Program-made: the position numbers and the translations under genes
Assembly: GCA_964030785.1 (NCBI GenBank)
Contig: OZ034969.1
Location: 44,615,201 to 44,679,200, forward strand
Source: Siderastrea siderea
Taxonomy: Eukaryota > Cnidaria > Anthozoa > Scleractinia > Rhizangiidae
DNA length: 64,000 nucleotides
Direction: 5' to 3'
Shown here: in pieces, positions 1 through 12,620 of the stretch
Layout: each line of letters opens with the position of its first letter
Numbering within the stretch: position 1 is the first letter of the stretch
The notes under the pieces: model-generated
Told to the model about the DNA's origin: nothing
Databases searched by the model: none
The model's input: the letters and a program-made list of their open reading frames with translations, nothing else

Positions 1-960
1 TGAAATTGACACCTTGTCGTTGCATAAATGTCGAATTTTATTGTTTTCATACCGTTTTCATGTGGAGAGCATGGAAAAAAAGCCCAGTCTGTTTTTAGTC
101 TTGGTAACCGCTTGCCGAAAAAAGCCCCCCCCCCCCCCCGCCCCTCCAAAAAAAAAGCAAAACGCTGACGGTTCGCGTGTCCGCTCAGTAAGAGCAGCGA
201 CACCTGTAGGAAACAGGCCTCAGAGGTTGCGACGACCCCCGGACATCCCCCGGACTATCTTCGAAGACTATGTTCTCACCTGAACTGAACTTACATTAGT
301 GCTGAGAAATATTGTTGGTGACTGTAGCGAAAAACATAACCGTTTCTGACTGCATGTATATTATTTGATTGTTATGGTTGAGCGAACTTTGAACTTTTCA
401 ATAAAAGTCGCTTTTGTTATTTCTCATAGACATTTAGACATATCTGATTTTAGCCGGAAATTTTAGCTTGAAGTAATGATGACCTTCTCGTCGAGTGATT
501 GATTTAGATTTCTTATCTCAACTTGGGGAGGGATATAGTGTTCGTTGTATAGTGCTACCGATAAACGTAATTTGTATTCCTTGCACGTGATTCGGATTAT
601 ATTTCCTTTATATCTATTACGTTATCAATACTATAAGTTAGTGCTAAGGTCACACATTCGAGACCGAGAATGCAACGCGAATAAATTCTTCAGAATACCT
701 CTAAATTCCTCAGAATACCCAAAATATCTTTCTCGATAGTGTCACAACATTAGTCAAAATATTGCTTCAAATAGTCACTGTCTTGGTCACAGATTCACGT
801 GCTGGGCCTCCTTGGAATTTTAAGAAGCGGGCAGAGTTACCATCGGCCGCCTGTAAATTCTTCAGAATTTCTTGTTACCCCAAGGAATGAGCGAAGTAAA
901 TTCAAATAATGTGCTGCAATTGCTACAACCGACTTTCAATGAGAATCAGTTACATAAAGG
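1..960. other. Anonymous non-coding DNA
   Basis: No gene is supported here. The open frames are short, have low-complexity translations and no recognisable motif. A run of 15 C at 125-139 followed by an A run is the only notable composition. The region may lie upstream of the host gene that begins near 14.7 kb, but no promoter is visible. Confidence 0.5.
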
Positions 961-969
961 TTCAGTTTC

Positions 970-1075
970 AAATAAACGCCGGGGGGGCGTTTATTTCAAA
1001 TTTGACTGTGTAGACCCGGCGCTTGTTTGAAGCCGGCGTTTATTCGAGGCCCAGCGTTTAAATACGGTAAATTCA
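970..1075. repeat. Short GC-rich degenerate repeat cluster
   Basis: Variants of a roughly 12-base word (GGCGTTTATTT, GGCGCTTGTTTGA, GGCGTTTATTCGA) recur several times within 100 bases of AT-rich DNA, partly in opposite orientations. It looks like a degenerate piece of a dispersed repeat. No coding potential is seen. Confidence 0.45.
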
Positions 1076-1124
1076 ATAGGTCAATTTTTTGAAGGAAGTG
1101 ATAGCTGGATAGTTCAGTTGCTGT

Positions 1125-2930
1125 GACTGAACGCGAATAAATCAGTCCAAACTGAGCAACAAACACTTGTCGTACGTAACAAAAACAAGAATTTTGTGGG
1201 CTGTCTTATTCAGTGGTTTAAGTGGCACGAAATTGCAACTGTTTTATAACTATTACGTACTTCAGACTGACCGTGAACGAATTGGTAGCTAAAGAATTTC
1301 TTCAAGTTTTATGTATAGATTTCACGAAATCAAATCTGAAATCTCTATATTATAAATAGGCATATTTCCGGTTTGTCATGACCCCGTCGTCACACTACAT
1401 TCCTGATTAACATGTATGAAAGAAATTTCCATCTTTCTCTTGTTTTTCAATTTCTTCTTTCTAGTGTTCCCCTGTTTCAGTCGGAAACTGTGCAGTCGGA
1501 AGCACTGACCAGATTAGACTAACACAATTAAATCAGATTTCGTGTGCTTTGTCTTTGGGTATGCTATGCCTCAGTTTACTGAGCAAATGATAATACCCTG
1601 TTGTGATTTTATTAACTTTCATTTTTGACCACATTTACCATTATGTCGGAGAAAGGAGCACCTCTACAACGAAACTTAAGGACTACACTGCATAGAAAAT
1701 GATTCTAAATGGATACGATAAAAGTTAACCTTTTCACGGGGGACTGCAAACGCAGGAAATGAACATGCCGCCGAACTCGCTTGAATAACCTGAATAACTA
1801 ATTTTGTAAGGTCGAATGCATTTCTCGGAAAGGTTTTAGAACGTGTACGCCCCACCAGGGTACAAATTAACTGTTCTGGGTAGGGAGAGATCTTACGATG
1901 AGACCACCTAGCCTAACAGAGAATTTCACTTGATAAACTGAATTGTTTCTCTAATTATTAAACAGTTCCCATGTTAGAGTTAAACCTGATTAATGTTACG
2001 TTCATGAAGGTTAATGTTTCCTTCAAACAACACTAGCTGATAGAGAACTGATTAAAGAAACCCTTGCAAATAAAGCTTTACGAGCTTTTCAGAGCACTCT
2101 GGTGGTTCGGGTGGCACCACCGATTAAGTGAGTCCAAACTGAGCAACAAACATTTGATTTTGTCGGCTGTGTTAAATTATCCAGTGATCTTGAGTGTCAT
2201 CAAAAGAAATGCAACCGTTTTGTAACTATCAAGTATAACACTTCAGCCTGACGATAAATAAATTTTTGTTGGTTTTCACGAAATCAAATCCAAAAATCAC
2301 TTTTACTTCGTCCCTTAGGTTCCCAATCGCACTAAATTCCCAAGTTTATTCCCAAGTAAATTTAAGTTTCAATGATCACCTTGTGTCATTTTGAATAAAC
2401 TCTCACCTTTCTTTATTTAGGTTGCCTGTGTTCCACTTTTTCAGAAGTGATGCAGTCTGGTAACCAACGAGACTGGATAAACTTTAGGTATGCTATTCCT
2501 CCTCAGTTTAATGACCAAAACGCAATTTTCTGTTGTTGATGACGAAACGAGTCGCTTGACTTATAATAATAGCAGCAACCATATGCATTATATCGGACGA
2601 AACAGTATTTCGAAGACAAAACTTTAAAACTACATTCTATCTACCAAATTGATTCTAAATGGACTCGAAGAAAGCTTACCTGTCATTTAAGGGGAGCAAA
2701 ATTCGCAAATGATTCGGTGAACTCATGCGAATAACCAGTGGCAAATGTTTTGAGGTCGTGTGCATTTTTCGAAAACCGGTTCTAGCTAAACCCTTAACTC
2801 GGTTTACAGGCCTTACCAGGTGCAAATCATCTGTTCAGGGTAGGGAGAGACAAAGAAGGGTGTTATATCTTTTAACCTGCTGCCCATCTATTCTAATAGA
2901 AAATTAAATCTGTTAAATATTGAATTATGT
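1125..2930. repeat. Diverged tandem duplication, unit about 1 kb
   Basis: The stretch 1130-1950 is repeated at 2124-2920 at an offset near 990 bases. Shared landmarks include GTCCAAACTGAGCAACAAAC (1137 and 2131), a TTCACGAAATCAAATC block, a 'gtgcagtc' block after a pyrimidine tract, GATTCTAAATGGA, and GTCG-TGCATTT near the ends. Substitutions and small indels are spread evenly, so the duplication is old. Neither copy has a supported reading frame. Confidence 0.7.
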
Positions 2931-5438
2931 CACTAAAGAATACAATAACAATACGTGAAAATTTACAAGTGACATTCGATTCTTTGAATTTATTCTTCAT
3001 CAATGAAACAAGAGCTTCAGCCTCCTCTAGGCACTCTTCCCTGGAAAATTAAGTCGGCCGGAAATGAAAGAGTATGGAAATTCTATATGACCTATTATAT
3101 TCGGTTTTCGTGGAAACGAAACTAGGAGTGCCGTTCTATTTGCGTTATGGCTTCGGCGATCTAGACTCGTTGCTTGATCATAGCTGTTGATTTCACATGA
3201 GAATGACACCTGGTTGTTCAAATTTCATAAAGGTGATCCCTTTTAGACCGTGATGCATAATCAACTTTGATTTCTTGAGGGGAGCGAGGTAAGAACGAAA
3301 TATCTTTACTTAACCGAGAACAAAACAAAACCTAGTAGAGTGTGTGTGATCTTGCACGTTTCGGGCATGTCCGTCTTTTCTTATTTCTTACCGGCCTGTT
3401 CTGGATCGAAAACTAGCATGATTTCCTGCACAAGGTATACGTGATATTGATTTTTCTGTAACGTTTTATGGAATTTCTAAGCAGTTCTTCCCAGTTATGC
3501 CCAGTGGCATAAATCAGTCATAATTGTAACAACAACTGGGATCATGGGTCTATTCAGTTTCCAGTTTCCTTTCCAGAAAATACCCAGGAACATTAGGTGG
3601 GTAGCTCCGCTTACTGCCACTACGAAAATCAAAAGTTTAACCATGTATTTCCAATAAGTTGTAAAGGGGTGGCAAGGGGGCAGTCTATAGTAACAAAAAT
3701 AATATATTAATTATAAATATATAATAAGGAGAAGTCTACATCAAAGGTCTACATCACTGATCTAAAATGTTCAGCCATTTCACAAATGTGGTGAGAGTGA
3801 AAGGTACGCAAAGTTGGCAGAGGCAACAGCTTCTAAGTGCATTCGAGACTGCATAGAATAGCAACGGAGCAAAAAAAAAAACATTCGACTGACCTTTCCA
3901 GGTGCAGCCAGCAAAATATTTTGTCCAAATGTCAGTTCCTGAAAGCACTGTAGCCTTTCTGTAATCACCAACTATTGCTGGTGAACCGAATTCCTGGTGG
4001 CCGAAATACTGCCTTCACTTTTTGTGTCTATTTCACTGAATCGAATCACAAATCATTATATCCCGAAACATACACATCAAACTCTGTCTTACAGCAATTA
4101 AATTTCATGTCGGACATAGCATCTTGGATCAGCTTGTAAATGCTCATACTATATCTGGTTCAGCTTGCTACATATGTGGTACTTCCTAATCACATTTTGA
4201 CTGTTTTGTCTTAAAATCCAGCTATACTATAGTCTTTGATGATAAAATTCTATTATTTGGGGGGTCAATGAAATAAAATCTCCCCTATCCTTTCAACGTG
4301 ACCTAGGCTGCCATGATACGAAGAGAGCTCTAAAGCCGGTTTTTGCAGAGGAGGAAGACTCATTTTTAATTCTCGGAAACCTCATTGTATATATCGACAC
4401 AAGGAAATCGATAAAAGCCGACGTTCCCACCAGTGCTAGTGGAAGCTGATATCTGGTCGCATTACATAAACTGGTGCAAACACACGTGGTCGTTGAAGTG
4501 CGGTTCTCGGAAATAATCGGGAATTTTTAAAGCTGCAGCAACCGTTATCTTATGAAGAATCTCACTCCGCGGCAAATTGTACCTTGAAAATGAAATGCAG
4601 TCTGTGACTTCAGCCTGAGTACAAGAGTAAACAAAAGGATTCTCAGTCACTCAGTGTCATATTCCACGAAAAGAGGGAAAGGAATTTTGATACTCCAAAA
4701 CTGTCAACATACGGAGATCACGTATGATGCCAGATTAAACAAATTCACGACATATCAATTAATCTGTCTTCTGGCCAACATCATTCTTTTTGGACGTAAT
4801 TCGTTCATAGAAAACTCTTTCAAACGACCCCTTATGTACACAAACGGCTAACTGACTGTTGGGTAAACTTGGTAACATTTTGCACGGTCGTGGCACACAT
4901 TTTGATTTACTGTGCTGACTGATCTGACCTTCTGGCCTCGTAAAGATTGTTTCTTTGATCGGGTGTTAGTTTCCTGATAAAGCCATGGGGAGCTTTGGTG
5001 AGCTCAGGATTTCACAGCAAGAAGTAATTCAAGGCGCGAAGTTCTGTCAATCTACTAATGATCTTGCGGTTAGTTCGGTTCCACGGGTGGTATAATAAAT
5101 TGACATTCTACTGTAACGTGTTAATTTACACATCAAGCATATGCCTGTGCAATCACTGTCGTAAATACATTTCGCCAACTATGTTCTTCGGTCAGTAACA
5201 AAACGACGAGGGGTGTCAACTCTAACACTTGCTGTTTGAACAGCACTACACAGTAATGAGGGTCGTCCCGAAAATCTGGAAAACCTCCCGATTTTTTTAT
5301 GAAGATCCCACAAAAATAACAAACGATATCAAAACTTATAGTTGGAAAAAGAGACGGAGAAGGCGACAAAAGGGAGCTCTGTCTCTCCTCAATATCAACC
5401 CGCTTTATCTTTTCGTTCGCTTCCACATTTCGCCGATC
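2931..5438. other. Anonymous non-coding DNA
   Basis: AT-rich sequence with no supported gene, RNA or repeat boundary. The longest open frames are under 100 codons, overlap on opposite strands and carry no motif. They look like chance frames. Confidence 0.5.
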
Positions 5439-5441
5439 TTA

Positions 5442-5745
5442 GGGCCCGTTTAAACATGCGATTTTTTGTGCAATTTTTGTCGCACATTTCAGTGCAATTT
5501 TTGTCGCGCTCAAGCTCGCGATAAAAATTGCAAGTGAGTGTAAAGTAGCGGCGATTTGTGTGCGATTTGTCGCCGCGATATCGCAGAGGTTTCGATTGAT
5601 GCAACTTGGCGGCAGTTTGGGGGAAATTGCAGCAAATATTGCACTGGAATCGCAGCGAAATCGCTGCTAGTTTACTCTTGCGACAAAAGTTGCATTGGAG
5701 AGCGCGACAAAAATTGCACCAAAAATCGCATGTGTAAACGGGCCT
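5442..5745. mobile_element. Harbinger-like MITE with TTA target duplication
   Basis: A 304-base element bounded by inverted repeats of about 45 bases. The left end starts GGGCCCGTTTAAACATGCGA and the right end, reverse-complemented, starts AGGCCCGTTTACACATGCGA. Both arms then continue with GTGCAATTTTTGTCGC. The element is flanked by TTA on each side (5439-5441 and 5746-5748). A 3-bp TWA duplication with G-rich ends is the known signature of PIF/Harbinger elements. There is no transposase, so it is non-autonomous. The superfamily assignment is inferred from the ends only. Confidence 0.75.
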
Positions 5746-5748
5746 TTA

Positions 5749-7975
5749 CGCAGCTTGCATTTCCTATGTCTCTTCTGGTCGCTTACTCTTAGAGGTAAGC
5801 AGAGGTGACAGCTGAAATTTAGGCCACGTTCCTACTAGAATAGACTGTGGGAAGCTTAAAGAGGAGAGCCAATTGCATTGTGTTTACTGACTGTATTAGC
5901 AACGGCCAGCAGTTCTAAACGATGCTGTTGCAAAGTAAAGGCTTTCAGAAAATATGGTTAATCAGATAGCCACATTGAAAACTAAAATGTCAGGAATTAG
6001 TTTCTAAAGATGCTGTGATGCTGGTTCGGTGGTTCCGGGAAGGTATCTTTTCAAATTGATAACAGCTTCAGTTAAAATAAGGTAAATTGGCCACTGTAAG
6101 GAAATTCAAACACTTTTGATCTTTGTCAGTTGTTGTAAATCTGCAGCACGCTCAACATGGGCACCAGACAGGAAAATGTAAGCAAAATACATGAAATGTC
6201 ATTTTCTGTTTTCTCCGATTGTTTCAGGGCCTTCAAAATGGATATTAATTTAAATACGATAACACAGGTTGATCTGTTCGGATTCTGTAGCTTAAACTTT
6301 TTTTAAGTCGCAGAGCGTTATAGGAAACAAAATCTTATCGGCCGAATTTAACCGAGCAGCTGTTTGCTCTTCAAAAGTGCTACCTGACTTAATTTCGTAT
6401 TATGTACGACGTATTTTATTTGCCCCTCCAAAAACAAAAGGAATTAATTTTCCTATGTTACAAAGGTTAGGGTTTGAGATGACATGCAGGCAAACATCTT
6501 CCCACGATTGAACCCGAATTTGTGAGGCGGTTTTTTATTTTCCGAACTGGTATTCTACAGAAATAACTGGTTGGATGCCCCTGCCTCACTCAAGGTCCAG
6601 CGTGTGTTTTGTGCACATCTTTTGAGAGACCAAGGCCGCAGACAGAATAAAATTCTTCAGGATGTTTCTTTTCTTTGATCGGGGTCAGGTGTAAACACCT
6701 GTAAGTCGTGAAAACTTAAAGCAAGAGTAGACTTACTTTCGACATTTCTATGCATATATTTTCGTCAAGACAAGCTGAAGCAAATAAACGGGTCCATTTT
6801 TTGCACGCGCTGCTTCTTTTAGACAAAAGGTTGGCATATTTCATCATTTTGGAACTGGAATGAAATCGTATTTTTCAGTTGGCCTTGTCGAGACTAAAAT
6901 AGCAATCGATCTATTGTCATTTTGACGCTAGTGACAAATAGCATTCAAAGTTTAGTGCTTCGATTCAGTGGGTTGCCTAATTAAAGTATTTTTCGGATGC
7001 AACGTGTATGCCTGGGGGGGGCTCCTCTATTAAGAAAAGGAAAGAAAATATTTTACAAGGTATCCTTAAGAGGGGCCAGCATCTCGTTTTGTGGGCAGTT
7101 ATGACTCCAGTAGTATTTTTCCCGGATTCTATCTTAGAAGGGGCGAAAATAATTCTGGCTATTTCAGATTGTTAGTGCCTCAGTGATTACCTAATAAGAA
7201 AAGTGTTCACAAAGAAAAGCCGAGTTCTAGGAGGTATCTCTGTATTGTCTTTGGCAGACAGCTAGGCGACAGCATTTAAATTATCCCTCAAGGGTAGATT
7301 GAAACTATTGTTTAATATTTTTCACTACTTAAACTTTAAAAATAGCCGGCCCCGATCTAAACCAATTTCAGAGTGGTCAGCTCTGATATTTCAACGTTGC
7401 TCACAGTAAACAGGGTAAAGAAGGCATATAGCACAGAGAATAATAACTTTTATGTCCTCAAAATGACCCGCCTATGAACAGATTTGGGAGGTACAGTCAT
7501 TGTCTTAAGCCGCAGTTTCAGTCAGACCTTGTTTAAATAACCGGCCCATAAAGGTTAAGATTCCTGTATCGTCAGACTAATTCATGAGCGACAGAGCCGA
7601 GTAGAGTATTTGGAGATCCTGTTGTGCACCGTTGATGTGCACAGTTTAACCCAAGTTTACATGTTTGTCTGATTAAAATCTCGCGTCATTGATTTCTCAG
7701 TACTTAGAAGAGATTTTTCCAAGATAATGCAGCGGATATTTTTAGCTAGAGGGTTAAATTAGTTTTACAATTTACAATTAACCATGCTCAGACAAAAGGA
7801 GACGTCTCCTGAAAATAAAACAAAGTTAGATGCAAGCCCCAAATATATTATGTAATATCCCAATATTATTTGCAATATCTTCAGATTCACGAATAAATTT
7901 TGCGGTTCTCCCGAAACAGATATTCTTAGAGTTGGGACCCCCGTAAAACGCATGATTTAGATGCGTGCGGGTACA
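5749..7975. other. Anonymous non-coding DNA
   Basis: No supported gene or RNA. Sequence is AT-rich and of ordinary complexity. No inverted or tandem repeat boundary was found by eye. Confidence 0.45.
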
Positions 7976-8773
7976 CAGTGGAATCCCGATTTTTCGAATA
8001 CTCGGTTATTCGAAACTCCCGATTCTTCGAACCAAAAGTCGTTTCCCTTGGATTTAATTCAGTCAAACACTGTAATTTTACCCTCGATTTTTCGAATGCT
8101 CGATTTTTCGAAACTCCCGATATTTCGAACTAATTCTTTCTTCCGTTCAAAAATTTACATTCGATTTCTCGAACTCTGAAAGCTCAGGAACCAACAGAAA
8201 CCGGTTTTAGCCTATACACACCTGAATGCAATTAACAAATTCCGGAGAAGGTGTTTTCATGCGTTTTTTTTAATTACAAAGCAAGTGAAGTCATAAGAAA
8301 CTACAACGCCGTTGTTGCACAATCGAGGGTCTTGAATTACTGTACATGATCAGAGTTCCTTTGTTTACTTGCATTTTTCAAGCTCTTGCCGTAGCACATT
8401 ATTATTTTGCAGTTCCTTTAAACCGTGGAGTACAGGGTACTTTTTTCTTATACAGTAAGGGGAACGAAATGCAGTCAAGAGTCCGCGCAAAATTACAGAC
8501 ACATGTATCAGTACAGTACTGGTTTTTGTTCTGCCGAAATTGGCTTAAATCCTTAAATTTTCGTTTTGTTTTAAATGTACGTTTGTTGGTAAATAAAGAT
8601 GGTTCACACATTAACAAGAGTGATATACCGTTGTTGTCTGCCTTCTTGGATCTCATAAGACAACTCCACTGTAAAACAGGTGTGATTTGATGCCACCTTC
8701 GATTTTTCGAACTCCCGATTTTTCGAACCAATTTCCATTTCCCTTGGAGGTTCGAAAAATCGGAATTCCACTG
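7976..8773. mobile_element. pogo/Tigger-like non-autonomous element, copy 1
   Basis: A 798-base element whose left end begins CAGTGGAATCCCGATTTTTC and whose right end is the inverted form (ATCGGAATTCCACTG). Subterminal copies of CGATTTTTCGAA in both orientations fill about 200 bases at the left and 80 at the right. TA follows the right end at 8774-8775; on the left, TA lies two bases further out. CAGTG-type ends with TA targets are typical of pogo/Tigger elements in the Tc1/mariner superfamily. A related copy lies at 16281-17099, similar through most of its length. No transposase reading frame is evident. Confidence 0.8.
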
Positions 8774-8775
8774 TA

Positions 8776-9763
8776 TTTTGAAACCAAAACTTGTCCGTTT
8801 TGATTGACAGTCTACATAACGAACGACAAAATCTATGCCTTGATGTACGCATCATTTATAGTTTGAAATGACTATACATTGGGAAATTGGGAAACAGAAT
8901 ACTGTATTTAGTACGGGGATAAGTCAAATAGAACCTGGCATACATTTCTGTTTGTGACAAGGTATTATTTTGCGATGCATTTCAACTTTCATGTGAAATT
9001 GAAATTTGGCCTTTTTTCCTGGGGTACACCGAACACTAATAATGTACTCGTAAACCGGGCTCCCCAATCAGTTTGACCTGAGTTTGATCTGTTTGATGAC
9101 GTTCTCTCATCGATTATCCCTCCGGGCCACAATCAATTGTCTACACTGTACCACACTTCAATGTACAACATATACAAAGCTTTCACACAGGAAGAGACTC
9201 AATTCGTAGATCTGATTGGTGTTGAAGACTAATAAGTTAAAAGGCTACATAATCACTAATGTTCTACTTGAGCGGAAATAACAATCTACAGAGGACAATG
9301 AGTTTACTGTGTCACTGGTAAGCTCGATAAAATAGAGCTATGGCGTCGATCGCGCGTCGTCCGAGTATCCTTGGTAGCTTTCCGCATGTTTCCAGAGTTA
9401 CTGGCTATAATCGGGACCCAGGAAAGCACTGGTATGTAGTCACTAAACTTGCGTACGGCTTAAGGCATAAGATGAATTTGCTAAGAGCGACATTTTCACC
9501 ACTTTCCTGACGAAATACACTTTAGCATCAATACATCGGAAGCCCGCCAAGCGAGGTTGTGACTTCAACAGACAACCAAGCCATAGTTTTGTTGTCTCGT
9601 TGTTTGAGCTTTATGCCAGATTGCCTCGGCAGCGAGAGTGTGCGAAAGACGGGTTGGCTCGCTCCTCAAAATTTGGCCCTGTTGTGGAAGCGGTAAAAGG
9701 AATTGCTTTGGACTGTGACTCACCGTGTAGTTTTGGCGGGAAAAACTTCGAGTTGAATCACAG
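8776..9763. other. Anonymous non-coding DNA
   Basis: No supported gene. A pair of overlapping opposite-strand open frames near 9565-9790 runs into the minisatellite and is probably chance. Confidence 0.45.
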
Positions 9764-10285
9764 TGCCCTTTTAGGAAGCATATACACATAGATAAAAGTA
9801 ATTTGCCTTCGCATTAATCTGCTCTGTGCCCTTTTAGGAAGCATATACACATAGATAAAGGTAATTTTGCCTTCGCATTAATCTGCTCTGTGCCCTTTTA
9901 GGTAGCACATACCCAAGGACACAAGTAATTTTGCCTTCGCGTTAATCTGCTCTGTGCCCTTTTAGGTAGCACATACCCAAGGGTTCAGTTAATTTACCTT
10001 CGCATTAATCTGCTCTGTGCCCTTTTAGGTAGCACATACCCAAGGACACAAGTGAATTTGCCTTTGCGTTAATCCGCTGTGCCTTTTTAGGTAGCACATA
10101 CCCAAGGGTACGGTTAATTTTGCCTTTGCGTTGATCTGCTCTGTGCCCCTTTAGGTAGCACATACCCAAGGATATGGTTTATTTTGCCTTTGTGTTAATC
10201 TGCTCTGTGCTCTTTTACAAGGCATATACCCAAGGGTACGGCTGAAATTAATCTGCTCTGTACGGCTAATTTTGCTTTCGCAGCA
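9764..10285. repeat. Minisatellite, 62-64 bp unit, about 8 copies
   Basis: Units begin TGCCCTTTTAGG at 9764, 9827, 9891, 9955, 10018, 10080, 10144 and 10208, so the period is 62-64 bases. The unit has a constant head (TAGG-AGCA-ATACCCAAGG) and a tail of the form TTTGCCTTCGCATTAATCTG. The first two units share a variant (GAAGCATATACACATAGATA) that differs from the later ones. This suggests local homogenisation within the array. The last unit decays after about 10250. Confidence 0.9.
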
Positions 10286-10376
10286 TATAAATACGCAAGG
10301 GAATCAATCGCGCGCGCGTCACGATTCTACGCAGCGGGCGATTTTCGCGCTGGCTCGCGTTCTTTTTAAATTGGTC

Positions 10377-11184
10377 GACCGTTCATTTTTTATGAGGTAG
10401 GGGGGGCTGGTGGGATTTGAGGGGGCCATGCAAAAAAATATGGCTTCAAAGGGGGGGGGGTCAGCCAAAAAAATATGGTGTGTAAGGGAGGGCTCACCAA
10501 AAACATGGCCTTTAAGTTTAGTAGTGACAGCGTCTGTAATAATGCAAACAACAGTGCCAGAAGGCCAAAAATAGCGTTTCTAAGGTTCTGGAAATTCAAA
10601 TTTTCCCGGGGGAGAATGCCCCATACCCCCCTATTTTACTATTCACCTAACGGCAACTCTACCTCACCAACTGTTTCATTACAAAATGCAGCCAGGGGAA
10701 TTTGAATTTCTTTTTTGGCCTAGGCTGGTCTGATTCTTAAACAACTCAGTGATAACAGTGTCCAAAATAATGCTTTAAATCGGCATGAATTTTTGTTTAT
10801 GTACTTCAGAATGCAGCAAATTGCATTAGAGCATCTCTAGATTTTCAACTGAACTTTTCCAGGGGAAGATACCCCTGGAACCCCTACCAGAAAATTACTT
10901 TTAGTGCTTGTCAATAAAGACATTTACTCCTGTAAGACTTGAGTGTTAAAATTGAATGTTTAATTTAAGCTTGATAAGTTTTAGATTTTTTTATCACTTT
11001 GTCTTTTGTCTTTTTTGGGGGGGGGGAGGGGGGTCATCTCAAATATTTAGGACTACAAGGGGGGGCCAGGTAAAAAATATCTAATGTAGAGGGAGGGTCA
11101 TTATATTTTGCACTGGTACTACTCATCAAATCCCACCAGCCCCCCCCCCCCCCCCCCCCCCACCTCATAACAAATGAACGGTCC
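10377..11184. mobile_element. MITE-like element with G/C-run inverted ends
   Basis: Inverted ends of about 45 bases: the left begins GACCGTTCATTTTTTATGAG, followed by a G run and GCTGGTGGGATTTGA. The right carries the same words in reverse around a long C run (about 11143-11161). Inside, both flanks repeat G-run plus 'aaaaaaatatgg'-type motifs in tandem. No transposase or clear target duplication is visible, so the family is not assigned. The two G/C runs may differ in length between alleles. Confidence 0.65.
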
Positions 11185-12500
11185 CTAAGTGAAAACAGAG
11201 ATTGCTCGTAATGTGTACATGAGCCGAACCTAATCAGAATCAACAAGCAACCCCTTTTTTATCGGAGACGCTAGAATGTAAATAATAGTTAACGTTACGG
11301 CAGAGGTTAGGTTACGCAAAGGTGTTATGGAAGACTTTCATTCTTCCTCTGACGTTACGGTTAAGGCGCCGTCTTGATAACTCCGCTCTTGCGGTAACTT
11401 TGTTTTCTAAAGGGTCACCCGGCGTGAAATATAAACCCAGGTGATGTACACATCTCACCCAACGCGCGCCGGCTTGAATCAGTATTAACATCTCGGAATC
11501 ATTCACGCTGGTGGTCCAGGGAAATTTACACAGAACAAATCGAGAACCACGTAAAGCAGCGGAAATACTCAGTGCCCAGGTTAATGCTACTTTGATGTAT
11601 GCCCAGGATCCAGAGAAGCGATGCCCCGATGGCCTTCGATGTCCAGTCACGTCAACAAGGTCGAATAAACAGTAGCAGAGATTGCGGTGAAATTTATCTC
11701 GCAAGCAGGCTTCCTCTTTGGCTTATGTCTTATGCAAGCGACAAAAGCCGGGGTACTTGTCCCGCCTGTGCCCTCGAAGTAACTACCCTCTTTGTTTGTT
11801 TGTTTTTTTAGTAGAAATCAGTTTAGTTACTTGATAAAAAATAAGCTGCAATCAGGTTAAAATTTCACTGCGATCTTGTTTTCATTAGTCATACAAAGGG
11901 ACAGACAAAAGAACGAAACCAAGCCAAGAAATGTCTTGCGAACACTTGATCCACGCCGGCTTTCACGTTGTAGGGCAAACTGAAGTGCCTGGCAAAGGAT
12001 GTTAAAAGCGAACAAATTTCTCGATCTTATGCGAAAAATTACGCGTGACCTGCGGCCAGACTCTATTTCCGTTCGGTTAAACGGGCCCGCGGTAACCGCA
12101 GAGCAAGAAAAGTTTTCTAGCGGACGACCAAATAAGAGGAAATATAAAGAACGCTGCTAAAATTGGGCCCGATAGAAGATTATATTGCGCGCTTTATTTT
12201 CTTTTTTTTTTCTCTTCTCTGTTTGTCAACAGTAATTATCTGTCAACATCGTCATATTTTGCAGTAAGAAGCTAACACCTCGTTTCATTCTTATGAATCC
12301 TTAAGGTGACAAATCATGGCGTCAAGTTACTGTTAATATTAACTGAGGGGGGATTCAATCCCCCTTCAGCTAATTTGCATAACAAATCCTGAAGCGATCA
12401 AAGCCCGTCATGCGGCCAGCTATATCATTCTCTTCACAACTATCTTACATGCTCTTGCCTCATTAAAAACTATAAACAGCAACCTTCTATCACCACTAAT
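11185..12500. other. Anonymous DNA, locally GC-richer
   Basis: A minus-strand open frame of 130 codons at 11312-11704 has no recognised motif and overlaps a plus-strand frame. It is not called. CpG dinucleotides are more frequent here than in the surrounding sequence, so an upstream exon or promoter of the host gene cannot be excluded. Nothing specific supports one. Confidence 0.4.
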
Positions 12501-12563
12501 GTACAGTTAGGTAAGATGAACGTTTATTCGTTTGTCTCACGATGGAATCGCTTTGAGTTGTTG

Positions 12564-12608
12564 ATCGCGACGTTTCGACTGCAATACTGCTAGTCTTCAT
12601 CAGGCGAT
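12564..12608 (-). ncRNA. Hammerhead ribozyme, type I (PLE1, left arm)
   Basis: On the minus strand, stem I ATCGC/GCGAT encloses core box CTGATGA, a stem II hairpin (GACT-a-GCA, loop GTAT, TGC-AGTC), core box GAAA, and the stem III plus cleavage triplet in GAAACGTC. Stem III is just the palindromic ACGT, with no loop. Such ribozymes are expected to work best as dimers through stem III. All conserved core positions are intact. Hammerheads are a known component of Penelope-like elements. The sequence is identical to the copy at 14037-14081. Confidence 0.85.
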
Positions 12609-12620
12609 GAGGTCAGTTGT

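Noticed and set aside
8346..8731. Overlapping open frames of 114 and 109 codons on opposite strands
   Set aside because: They lie inside the non-autonomous pogo/Tigger-like element, carry no motif, and are not preserved in the second copy.
11312..11704. Minus-strand open frame of 130 codons in GC-richer DNA
   Set aside because: No motif, no splice-site context that fits the host gene, and a competing plus-strand frame.
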